10,000 nt of DNA, taken from the NCBI RefSeq assembly GCF_042767895.1, contig NC_091582.1:20887561-20897560 (forward strand), given 5' to 3'. This document shows positions 1 through 6,867 of the stretch, in pieces (the stretch's first letter is position 1; every line of letters begins with the position of its first letter). The position numbers were made by a program, and so were the translations under genes. Source of the DNA: Penaeus vannamei (taxonomy: Eukaryota > Arthropoda > Malacostraca > Decapoda > Penaeidae). Below the pieces are notes generated by a model. That model was not told the origin of the DNA. It saw nothing but the letters and a program-made list of their open reading frames with translations, and searched no databases.

Positions 1-50
1 CACCCCCTCATGACCTCGGATTTCCACGTCCTTTTGGATTTTGTTTGGAT

Positions 51-480
51 GATGGTGATGGTGATGGTGATGGTGACGATGATGATGATGGTAATGATGA
101 CAGTTCGGATGGGTGCGACCGTTATGATGATTGTGATAATGATAGTGGTGATGATGAAAGTTATTGCTATAGTATTAATAACCATGATGGTGATGGTAAT
201 TATGATAATAGTAATGATATTAATCATCGTCAATGATTTACAATAAAAGTATTGATATTAACAGGTTATCATATTCATGAATACACAAAGATATAACCGA
301 TTGGATAACTTTCTCGGCGATGGTCGTAATATGACAAATGATACTAATTATGATAGTAATGGTAATTATATTAATGGTAATAGTAATGATAGCACCATTA
401 ATGACAACGGCGGTAATGAGACGGATTTAGTGATACTATAATAATGAAGGTTCTGTTTAGGATGTGTATCATCATCACTT
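51..480 (+). repeat. Impure GAT/AAT trinucleotide repeat block
   Basis: The block starts with four clean GATGGT hexamers at 51-74, followed by GAC/GAT triplets to about 91. It then decays into mixed GAT, AAT, GTG and ATT triplets interspersed with ordinary sequence up to about 480. Open frames across it encode only Met/Val/Ile or Asp/Gly/Asn strings, as expected of a triplet repeat, so they are not counted as genes. The cleanest stretch lies at the 5' side and purity falls downstream, which suggests an old array with a younger expanded core. Positions 241-480 are AT-rich with no other signal seen. Confidence 0.85.
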
Positions 481-520
481 GTTTGTCGAAATGATGATGA
501 TGTGATGTTAGTTGTCATGG

Positions 521-780
521 TCTTCCCTCCTCCTCTTCCTCCTTCTCCTACCTTCTTCTCTCCCCCATCCCTTCCTCCATCCTCCTTCCCACTTCTCCAT
601 CCCTTTTCCATTCTCTTCCATCCCATTCCCATCCTCCTCCTTCCCCTCTCCTCCGTCTCTCTTACCTCACCCTTCTACGACCCCCCTTCCCCTTTCCTCT
701 CCTCCTCCCTCCCCCCTCTCCTCCTCCTTTCTCTCCTCCTCTCTTCCCCTCCCCTCCTCCCCCTCCTCCTCCCCCGACCC
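521..780 (+). repeat. Polypyrimidine (CCT/CTT-rich) tract
   Basis: About 260 bases are almost entirely C and T on the plus strand, built from irregular CCTCCT, TCCCC and TTCC words with few purine interruptions. The open frames here read only Pro/Ser/Leu/Phe. Such polypurine-polypyrimidine DNA can form triplex structures. The tract ends abruptly at CGACCCAAGG near 776-784, where a unique island starts. Confidence 0.85.
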
Positions 781-955
781 AAGGAAGAGCCAGCGGGCGC
801 GAAGATTATAGACATTGGGGGGCCGGCAGCCGGGCTATTGTGGCCTGCAGTGTAGTTGCTTGCTTGCATTGTATTGTGTGCGTTGTTGCGGCCGAGCCTC
901 GTCAACGCCTGAGTAAACAACCCCGTTGGCTGGAGCGGGCGAGGCGATAGGAGGG
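781..955. other. Unique island between a pyrimidine and a purine tract
   Basis: This stretch of about 175 bases is free of simple repeats and relatively GC- and CpG-rich. It holds a perfect forkhead-class core, GTAAACAA, at 913-920, and a short TTGC tetranucleotide run near 856-866. No gene was recognised. It sits exactly where strand composition changes from pyrimidine-rich (left) to purine-rich (right). A role as a regulatory element is possible but rests only on motif content. Confidence 0.4.
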
Positions 956-1465
956 GGTGAGGGTGGGGGTGGAGGGGAGGGGGATGGTGGGAGGGGAGAG
1001 AGAGGATGGTGGGAAGGGGGAGGAAGGAGGGAGGGGAGGAAGGGAAGGGGGATGGTGGGAGAAGGAAGGAGGGAAGGTAAGAGGGGAAGGAAGGGGAGAT
1101 GGTGGGAGAGGAGAGGAGGGAGGAGGAAGGGAAGGAAGGGAAGGAAAGGATGGAGGAAGGGAAGGAGGAGGGAGACGGAGGGAAGGAAGCAGGGAGGGGA
1201 GGGGGAAGGGAAGTGAGGGAGGGGAGGATGGTGGGAGTGAGACGGATGAAGGAAGAGGTGGAAGGGAGATGGATGGTGTGAGAGGGAAGAGGAGGGGAGG
1301 AGAAGAGCGAAGGAGGGAGGGCAGGAGGTGGGAGGAGGGAAGAGGTGAGAGGATGGAGGAAGGGAGGGAAGAGGAACGAGAAGGAGGCGATGGTTACGTG
1401 AAGGTGGTGAGTGGGGGCGAGGGGGGGGGGATAGCGAGAGATAGTAGTGAAGAGTGACGTGGATC
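956..1465 (+). repeat. Polypurine (GGA/GGGA-rich) tract with embedded minisatellite
   Basis: About 500 bases are nearly all A and G on the plus strand. The decamer GATGGTGGGA occurs exactly at 983, 1005, 1051, 1098 and 1227, with spacings of 22, 46, 47 and 129 bases. The tract is therefore a decayed minisatellite with a unit near 46 bases rather than random purines. Open frames on either strand give only Gly/Arg/Glu or Pro/Ser/Leu strings and are not genes. Confidence 0.8.
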
Positions 1466-1540
1466 AACGAGCATTGTGTGTGTACGGGTGTTGGGCGCTA
1501 TGGCAGGGGAGTTATATCTGTGGCTGTTTAGTCATTTATT

Positions 1541-1581
1541 TGAGATAGATAGATAGATTGAAAAGGGAGAGAGATAGATAA

Positions 1582-1665
<84 letters not shown>

Positions 1666-1795
1666 AAAGAGGGAGGGAAAGAGAAGAGAGAGAGGAAAAA
1701 AGAGTGAGAGAGGGAAAAAGGAAAGAGAGGGAAAAGAGAGAGAGCGAGAGATGAAAAGAGAGAGAGCGAGAGAGAGTGAGAGAGGGAAAACAATA
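1541..1795 (+). repeat. Compound GATA and GA microsatellite with G10
   Basis: The block opens with short GATA runs near 1545-1556 and 1572-1580. Two nearly pure GA arrays follow, 17 units at 1585-1618 and 18 units at 1620-1655, offset by a single inserted A. A run of ten G follows at 1656-1665, then imperfect GAGAGA/GGGAAA sequence to about 1790. The minus-strand open frames encode only Ser/Leu. In arthropods GAGAG is the core of GAGA-factor sites, so the array could bind such a protein, but nothing here shows use. Confidence 0.9.
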
Positions 1796-1980
1796 TAAGC
1801 CTACATCTCCCGCCCCTTTGTTGCAAACCGCATTCAGGTTGGCGCGAACTCGGGCACACATATATTTATTAGACGGCTCTCCCCATCTCATCTCTCGGCG
1901 GCGATTGAAGGATGAAAGAATTAAAGGAGAGAGGAAAAATTATGGCGGCCGGAATTAAACCTGCGTCCGGTGTTCTGCCA
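1796..1980. other. Unique island with E2F-like and GC-box motifs
   Basis: About 185 bases of non-repeat sequence. Visible motifs are a GC-box-like CCCGCCCC near 1809-1816, the near-palindromic E2F-type site TTGGCGCGAA at 1839-1848, and TGGCGGC at 1943-1949, which contains the ATGGC core of Pho/YY1 sites. No coding exon was recognised: the open frames are short and mostly composed of flanking repeat. The motif set is promoter-like, but no TATA or initiator can be placed convincingly. Confidence 0.35.
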
Positions 1981-2076
1981 AGGGGGGAAGGGGGAGAGGG
2001 AGGGGGGATAACGAGGGAGGGAGAGGAGCAGGGGGAGGGGATAACGAGGGAATGGGGGGAGGGGGATGAGCCCGTA
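1981..2076 (+). repeat. G-rich tract with a 15-base direct repeat
   Basis: A GGGGA-rich stretch contains two exact copies of GGGGATAACGAGGGA, at 2004-2018 and 2037-2051, 33 bases apart. The sequence between them is GAGG-type filler. The pair looks like a recent local tandem duplication within purine-rich DNA. Confidence 0.7.
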
Positions 2077-2114
2077 ACAGCTGTGTTGTTTATCGCTTTC
2101 CCGCCACGCGCTTG

Positions 2115-2134
2115 TCTCTCTCTCTCTCTCCCTC
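2115..2134 (+). repeat. Short CT microsatellite
   Basis: About eight TC units are followed by CCTCG. The run lies directly upstream of the ATG at 2144, in an otherwise unique segment (2077-2225). Confidence 0.8.
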
Positions 2135-2143
2135 GATAGAATT

Positions 2144-2392
2144 ATGGTTATGGAGATTATATATCGAGCGCGGGTCAAAGAAGCTGTTTATGTCTCTTTA
2201 ACTCGCCTTAATTTTTATCCGTCGTGGGGGGTGGGGTGGGAATGGGTGGGGGGTGATGGTGGGGGAGGGGGGGAAGGGGGCGAGGAGGAGCATATTTTTA
2301 AAGAAGTTGCGTCTATGTGGGACGATCAGTGCTGTCCGCGGTGGCGACACTCCCGGGCGCAGATGAGGCGTCGCCGGCGGGAGTTCTTTACG
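2144..2392 (+). other. Candidate first coding exon with donor site (weak)
   Basis: An open frame starts at ATG 2144 with a favourable A at -3 and G at +4. It runs 83 codons to a donor-like ACG|GTAAGC, with GT at 2393-2394, in phase 0. The peptide begins MVMEIIYRARVKEAVY, passes through a Gly-rich repeat-derived stretch at residues 36-46, and contains an Arg run (RRRRRE) at residues 75-80. It resembles no family I recognise. Without splicing, the frame stays open to 2581. In its favour are the GC-rich, CpG-rich context from about 2291 and the phase-compatible microexon at 7540. Against it are the G-quadruplex repeat inside the frame, the ease of staying open in GC-rich DNA, and no recognisable domain. 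It may instead be promoter or enhancer sequence. Confidence 0.13.
2226..2280 (+). other. Strong G-quadruplex motif
   Basis: Four G-runs of 6, 4, 3 and 3 bases at 2226-2246 are separated by loops of 1, 1 and 3 bases. Further G-runs follow to 2280. Short loops and long runs are the features of very stable quadruplexes. It borders the GC-rich island on its right, a common position for promoter quadruplexes. Confidence 0.65.
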
Positions 2393-2560
2393 GTAAGCGG
2401 CGCGTCGGCCGTTCCGCCCCGATTGCGGCCCGTGGAAGAAGGGACAGTGGCGGTGCGATCGTCCGCGGATATTCCGGCCGTCGCAGGTGCATCCACGCGG
2501 GCGCCGGCGCTCGCCTGGTTATGGGCCGCGTTTTTGCGCCTCTTGGCTTTATTTGAACTG
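2291..2560. other. CpG- and GC-rich island
   Basis: By hand count there are about 31 CpG dinucleotides in the 180 bases 2341-2520, so CpG is not depleted. The segment contains a perfect 10-base palindrome, GCGCCGGCGC, at 2501-2510, and the donor-like GGTAAGC at 2392-2398. It ends at a clear shift to AT-rich sequence near 2540. In an arthropod this marks unmethylated, possibly promoter-associated or exonic DNA rather than a vertebrate-type CpG island. No protein was recognised in any frame. Confidence 0.5.
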
Positions 2561-2564
2561 TTTA

Positions 2565-2880
2565 TATTTGGCGGCCGATGATTAAGGCTCTTTCATTAAG
2601 ATCTTTGACGCGTCGCCGCCATCCGGCACAGTTAATTAACCTTTGATGATTGTTTGTTAGAACGAGTAATTGGGGCCGAGCACCGCGTTAGGGCCCGGCA
2701 CGCGAGCGCGCTGACGAGCTCTGACAGCGGCTGACGGCGGGCTGACAGCAGCAGGAGGTTCATCAACGCTTGATTGGGTCGAATCTGATTGTGAGATCGC
2801 TGTTTTATGGACTTTTCATTAACTTTTCTTCGAATGTGATTGGTTGCCGGATGTTGCCAACCGGATAACCTGAAACTTCG
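2565..2880. promoter_or_regulatory. Candidate cis-regulatory module (TCF, homeodomain, CTGAC array, CCAAT)
   Basis: This repeat-free segment has an unusual density of recognisable binding motifs. TCF/LEF cores CTTTGAC (2603-2609) and CCTTTGATG (2640-2648) flank GCCGCCA (2615-2621), which matches the GCCGCCR helper bound by the C-clamp of arthropod TCF. A reverse-orientation helper, TGGCGGC, lies at 2569-2575. Homeodomain-type cores are TGATTAAGG (2579), TCATTAAGA (2593), the perfect palindrome GTTAATTAAC (2631-2640) and TAATTGG (2667). Four CTGAC motifs at 2711, 2721, 2731 and 2742 are 10, 10 and 11 bases apart. TTTTATGG at 2803 is Cdx/Abd-B-like, and ATTGG (inverted CCAAT) occurs at 2773 and 2839. 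Function as an enhancer or promoter-proximal element is inferred from motif clustering only. Confidence 0.35.
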
Positions 2881-3300
2881 TTCTGCTTGATTTTGCCTTT
2901 TTCTTTTTTTGGAAAATTTGATCGCCTTCTTGCTGGCGCAGTGTTGAGATTTTTAAGGATGTTGATAATAACTTTTTTTTTTCGTTGTGTTGATAAGGTG
3001 TTTGAGGGAATTGGATGGAAAGAAATCTTGCTTAGTAAGTTTTTGATATTAAGATATTAGGAAATGGTTTTTATTATGATGTTTTGAGATGATAAGCTGA
3101 CCTACATGGCATAAAGTTGATCGTGCGAGAGAGGTATCTGCTGTGCTTGAATATTCGCGGCGTAAACGAGTTTCGTGATAGATTCTGCTTGTAATTCACA
3201 ATGGAAGCCAGTTTATTTAACGAAAATGGTAATGTCAAACGAAAGAGACAGAGAAAAAAGCGAACATGCACATATGCACGGATGGATATTGCAACTTGGT
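2881..3300. other. Ordinary non-repeat sequence
   Basis: This is moderately AT-rich sequence with T-runs near 2902-2909 and 2972-2981 and no gene recognised on the plus strand. The only coding candidate is the weak minus-strand terminal exon at 3074-3307, listed separately. Confidence 0.5.
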
Positions 3301-3307
3301 TTATATC
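3074..3307 (-). other. Candidate terminal exon on the minus strand (weak)
   Basis: On the minus strand a pyrimidine-rich stretch (3350 down to 3327) and a branch-like TTCTGAC (3326-3320) precede an acceptor TTGCAG ending at 3308. From 3307 a frame stays open for 77 codons, starting DINQVAISIRAYVHV, and ends in tandem TAA stops at 3076-3071. A poly(A)-signal hexamer AATAAA at 3075-3070 overlaps these stops. The peptide is not repeat-derived, unlike most frames in this window, but matches no family I know. The branch A to AG distance is only about 13 bases, which is short. The same frame also runs upstream through the minisatellite, and a frame this long can occur by chance. Confidence 0.12.
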
Positions 3308-3350
3308 CTGCAATTGAACGTCAGAACAAATGAAAAAGAAGAAAAAAAGT

Positions 3351-3402
3351 GATGTGAGTGAGTATGTGGGTGTGGATGTGAGTGAGAGTACGTGTGAGTG
3401 TG

Positions 3403-3440
<38 letters not shown>

Positions 3441-3660
3441 AGCGTGAGTGTGAGAGAGAGCGTGAGTGTGAGAGAGAGCATAAGAGTGAGAGAGAGCATA
3501 AGAGTGAGAGAGAGCGAAAGAGTGAGAGAGAGAGCGAAAGAGTGAGAGAGAGAGCGAAAGAGTGAGAGAGAGAGCGAAAGAGTGAGAGAGAGAGCGAAAG
3601 AGTGAGAGAGAGAGCGAAAGAACGAGAGAGAACGAGAACAAGAACAAGGGAGAGAGAGAA
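3351..3660 (+). repeat. 18/20-bp minisatellite derived from GA/GAGTGA repeat
   Basis: The left part is GTGAGAGTGAGA-type hexamer sequence. From about 3447 it becomes a higher-order array: 18- and 20-base units containing AGTGTGAGAGAGAGCGTG or its CATAAG variant, then five perfect copies of a 20-base unit AGTGAGAGAGAGAGCGAAAG at 3521-3620. The array ends in GAACAAG variants near 3621-3650. Unit length changes in steps of two, matching gain or loss of one GA. Because 20 is not a multiple of three, the long minus-strand Ser/Leu/Phe/Arg frames here are repeat artefacts. Confidence 0.92.
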
Positions 3661-3799
3661 TGAGAGTTTTTCCTCCAGCCAAAAGCTAATATTTCGGGTT
3701 GTTTGCAAGAGCATGACGACGATCCCTCAAGCGCTTGTTCCCGGTCGGGTCGTGTGCTTACTCTTTTAATTATGCAGATTAGCCCGAGTTGGTGTTAAT
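3661..3799. other. Short unique segment
   Basis: Non-repeat sequence between the minisatellite and the next pyrimidine tract. An acceptor-like ATTATGCAG ends at 3777 after a modest pyrimidine stretch, but two of the downstream frames either stop quickly or enter low-complexity sequence. No gene was recognised. Confidence 0.4.
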
Positions 3800-4340
3800 T
3801 CCCCTCACTGCCTATCTCCTCTCGCCCCCTCCTCCCCTCCCTTCCCCCTCCTATCCTGTGTCTTCTCTTTCCCCCCTCCCTCCGTTCTGTGTATTCTCTC
3901 TCCCCTCTTCTCTGTCTTTCTCTTCCCTCCCCTCTGTTTTCCTCTTCCTCTCCCCTCTGCTGTGGATTCTTTCCCCTCTCCTCTCCTTCCCTCTCTTCCG
4001 TCTTCCCCTTCCCTCCCCTACGAATTTTTCCCCTCTCCTCCCCTTCCTCTCCTTCGTTTTCTCCTTCTCTCCCTTACGAATTTTTTTTCCTCTCCTCTCC
4101 TTCCTCCCTTACGAATTATTTTTCCCCTCTCCCTCTCCATCACCTCTTTTCCATTCCCCGCCCCTCCATTCTCTCTTTCCCCTCTGTGTCTCCCCTTTCC
4201 CAAACCCCTCCGCTCTCCTTTCCTCCCTACCCAACGTCTTACCTTTCTCCTCATCTCCCATTTTCCTTCCTTTCCTATGTCCTCTCTTTCCCCTCTCTTC
4301 TCCCCTCCTCCTCTTCCCCTCTTCTTTGGTGCGTTGTAGA
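3800..4340 (+). repeat. Polypyrimidine tract with decayed TACGAATT repeats
   Basis: About 540 bases of CCCTCT/CTTCC sequence. The octamer TACGAATT, rare in such DNA, recurs at 4019, 4075 (TACGAATT read across the line end) and 4110. Each copy is followed by a T-run and CCCCTCTCC or CCTCTCC, which suggests diverged tandem units of about 35-56 bases. The open frames read Pro/Ser/Leu/Phe and are repeat-derived. Confidence 0.82.
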
Positions 4341-4555
4341 TCATTCTTAGCAGTTATTTTTTTAAATTAATTAATTAAATTTTTAATTATCAGTGTATCA
4401 TTATCCGTTATTTGTTTTATTTTATTTTTTATTTTTTTATGTTTTTGTATGATTATTTTATAATTTTTGATTCATGTCTGTTTTGCCTCGTATTGTAATG
4501 TGTTTATTGTAAATATAATTTATCATTAGCGAATAAATATTTAGATTAATTCAAG
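4341..4555. other. AT-rich segment with 3'-UTR-like signals
   Basis: About 215 bases that are strongly AT-rich between two pyrimidine tracts. It contains the 12-base palindrome TTAATTAATTAA at 4367-4378, T-runs, a perfect Pumilio-type element TGTAAATA at 4508-4515, and AATAAA at 4532-4537. The order and 16-base gap resemble the end of a 3' UTR on the plus strand, but there is no coding sequence upstream and no clear GT-rich downstream element. AT-rich spacer DNA could give the same motifs by chance. Confidence 0.25.
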
Positions 4556-4915
4556 TCCTTTCCATTCTTCCACTCCTCTCCCCTCTCTCCATTCCCTCCC
4601 CGTCCCATCTTCTTCCATCTCCCCTCCCCCCTTCCTTCTCTCTCTTCCCCTCTTCTCCCCTCTCCTTATTTTCTCAGTCTCTTCCTCTCCTCTCTCCATC
4701 CGTCCCGTCTTATCCCCTCCCCCATCCCTCCCCTCTTCTCCTCCTCCCGTCCTCTCTTCTCCTCCCTATTTTCTCTGTCTCTTCCTCTCCTCTCCCCACC
4801 CGTCCCCTCTTCTCCCCTCCCCGTCCCCTCTTCTCCCTCTCTCTTCCTTCCCTCTCTCTTTTCTTCCCCTTCCCGTCCCCTTCCGTACCCTCTCCCCCCT
4901 CTCTCTCTCTATCGG
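4556..4915 (+). repeat. Polypyrimidine tract with 100-bp tandem duplication
   Basis: CCTCTCC-type sequence. A block starting TATTTTCTC(A/T)GTCTCTTCC at 4667 recurs at 4767, exactly 100 bases later. The match continues with few changes for over 50 bases, ending in CCCCTCCCC. A more diverged related block may precede it near 4567. It ends with a short CT run near 4901-4910. Confidence 0.8.
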
Positions 4916-5041
4916 ATCGAATTTATTTAGGTGTGTTTAGACTCTATTACCCCCCCCCCCCCTCCTCTCCCTAGCAAACCATTGTCAAGAGGAATATATT
5001 ATATATATTTTTCTTCCTTTTTTTTTCTTTTTTTTTTTTTG
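4916..5041. repeat. Homopolymer-rich junction (C13, AT run, T13)
   Basis: This segment holds a run of 13 C at 4950-4962, an AT dinucleotide stretch near 4994-5008, nine T at 5018-5026 and 13 T at 5028-5040. No gene was recognised. Confidence 0.75.
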
Positions 5042-5222
5042 TGATGATATTGCGGGGCGTAATTGGGTTAGACATGTTGACGCGGCGCGGGCGTTGTCGG
5101 GCGATTGTCACGGGAAAAAAAAGAGATATAAAAATACGGTGAAAACTGATGATTCCAGCGAATTAATTGTCAAAGGCGAGAGGCTTTTCAGTTGTTTTTT
5201 TGATTTTCGGTGATTTAACGAG
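5042..5222. other. Unique island with TATA-like box and TCF-like core
   Basis: About 180 repeat-free bases. The left half is CpG-rich (5078-5115). TATAAAAA at 5127-5134 is a good TATA match, but no arthropod initiator lies about 30 bases downstream; the nearest TCAGTT is at 5188, about 60 bases away. TTAATTGTCAAAGG near 5163-5176 places a homeodomain-like core beside an inverted TCF-like core. A promoter on the plus strand is possible but weakly supported. Confidence 0.2.
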
Positions 5223-5288
5223 AGGAGGGGGGGGGGAGGGGGGAAAAGGGGGAAGGGGATGTTAGTTGGGGGGTGGGTGTTTGCTCCT
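5223..5288 (+). repeat. G-rich tract
   Basis: Runs of G (GGAGGGGGGGGGAG type, then GGGGAAAAGGGGG) extend into the GGGTGGGTG near 5270-5279. The composition can support quadruplexes. It leads directly into the GGGCG cluster. Confidence 0.7.
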
Positions 5289-5475
5289 GGCGGGCGTGTG
5301 GGCGTATGGGCGGAAGGAAGGAGGGAGGGAGGAGGGAGGAAGGTATAGGGTGTGTGGTCTTTTGTGCATGTGGGCGGGAGGAGGGTGTGTATATTTAGAC
5401 GTGTTATGGGCGTGGGCGTGGTGCGGGTGATTTAGATGGGCGGTTTGTGGGCGTGGGAAGCGGGTGGTGGGCGTA
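5289..5475. promoter_or_regulatory. GGGCG / Egr-KLF-like motif cluster
   Basis: GGGCG occurs nine times, at 5292, 5300, 5308, 5372, 5408, 5414, 5438, 5449 and 5469, all on the plus strand. GCGTGGGCG at 5410-5418 is a perfect consensus for Egr-type zinc fingers, and GGGCGTGG elements match KLF/Sp CACCC boxes. The shared GTGGGCG(T) word could also be the trace of a degenerate minisatellite. Binding is inferred from motif match only. Confidence 0.35.
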
Positions 5476-5489
5476 GGCGAAGGTAGGCC

Positions 5490-6235
<746 letters not shown>

Positions 6236-6390
6236 CGCTAACTTGAGTGCCTCCACCTCGCGCCCTTCCTTTGTGACGGCGACCGAGTTTGCCACTTCTT
6301 TTGTGGGCGTCGCGGGTAGTTTGTCATTTTTGTGAGCAAGTCCAGAGAGAAGAGATAGTTTGGCCGCGACTTTTGTGCGTCGAGAGCCCC
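6236..6390. other. Unique CpG-containing island
   Basis: About 155 repeat-free bases starting at GCGGCCGC (near 6229-6236), with several TTTTGTG words and CpGs. No gene, splice pair or strong promoter motif was seen. Confidence 0.35.
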
Positions 6391-6450
6391 GGGGGTAGGG
6401 GGTACAGCGGGGGGAGGACTGGGGTAGGGGGAGAGAGAGGAGGGAGGAAG
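6391..6450 (+). other. G-quadruplex motif tract
   Basis: G-runs of 5, 5, 6, 4 and 5 bases occur at 6391-6431, separated by loops of 2 to 6 bases, followed by GAGAGA/GGAGG sequence. The strand bias flips to pyrimidine-rich just after, near 6455. Confidence 0.6.
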
Positions 6451-6454
6451 GATC

Positions 6455-6835
6455 CTGTCACCCCCAACCTCCCCCACCTCCTTCGCTTCTCTTCTATTCC
6501 TTCATCTTGGCTTTCTGATCCTTTCTTCCTCCCCCCTCCCCCCCCGGTCCAACTCCTATCTCCCTCCCATCAGCGGCGTCCCCCCCCCAACCCTGCTCCC
6601 CCCTCCTTTCATTTGTCGAGCCTTTGACCGCCACACTTGTACATGCACGCGTTGTCACCCCCGCCCGGAACCCCTCCCCTCCCCTCATCCTCCCCCAACC
6701 CCTCCCCTTAACCCTTCTCCCCTTCCCCTTCCCCTCTCTCCCCTTCCCCTTCCCCTTCCCCCTGCCATCCCCTCCCCCTAATCTCAACCACTACCCCCTT
6801 CCTACCCCCACCCCCCACTATCGCCACCCCCGAAA
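6455..6835 (+). repeat. C-rich polypyrimidine tract
   Basis: CCCCTCC/CCTTCC sequence, C-richer than the other pyrimidine tracts, with a short unique insert at about 6615-6665. It contains repeated CCCCTTCC words near 6719-6758. The open frames are Pro/Ser/Leu-rich artefacts. The opposite strand has many G-runs. Confidence 0.8.
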
Positions 6836-6867
6836 ACTTTGTGAAAGGGTTGTTAAGGTTATTTATC

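Noticed and set aside
51..130. Short regular repeats as a possible CRISPR array
   Set aside because: Units are 3-6 bases with no spacers, typical of a eukaryotic microsatellite.
835..1467. Minus-strand 210-codon Pro/Ser/His-rich frame
   Set aside because: It lies over a GGA-rich tract that lacks stops on the opposite strand by composition. No recognisable domain or splice support.
2004..2051. Resemblance of GGGATAACGAGGG to the I-SceI homing endonuclease site
   Set aside because: It has an extra base inside the recognition core and lies in G/A-rich filler; the likeness is coincidental.
2765..2790. GGGTCGAATC as a tRNA or tRNA-derived SINE B box
   Set aside because: It has mismatches at key B-box positions, and no A box or cloverleaf can be drawn upstream.
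3074..3682. Minus-strand 202-codon frame as a complete protein
   Set aside because: The first two thirds translate the 18/20-bp minisatellite. Only the non-repeat end (3074-3307) is kept, as a weak exon candidate.
3755..3777. Acceptor-like sequence ending ATTATGCAG
   Set aside because: One downstream frame stops within seven codons and another runs straight into the CT-rich tract; no donor pairs with it.
4994..5010. ATATATTATATATAT as a TATA box or terminator
   Set aside because: It is an AT dinucleotide run within homopolymer-rich DNA, with no other promoter or terminator part nearby.
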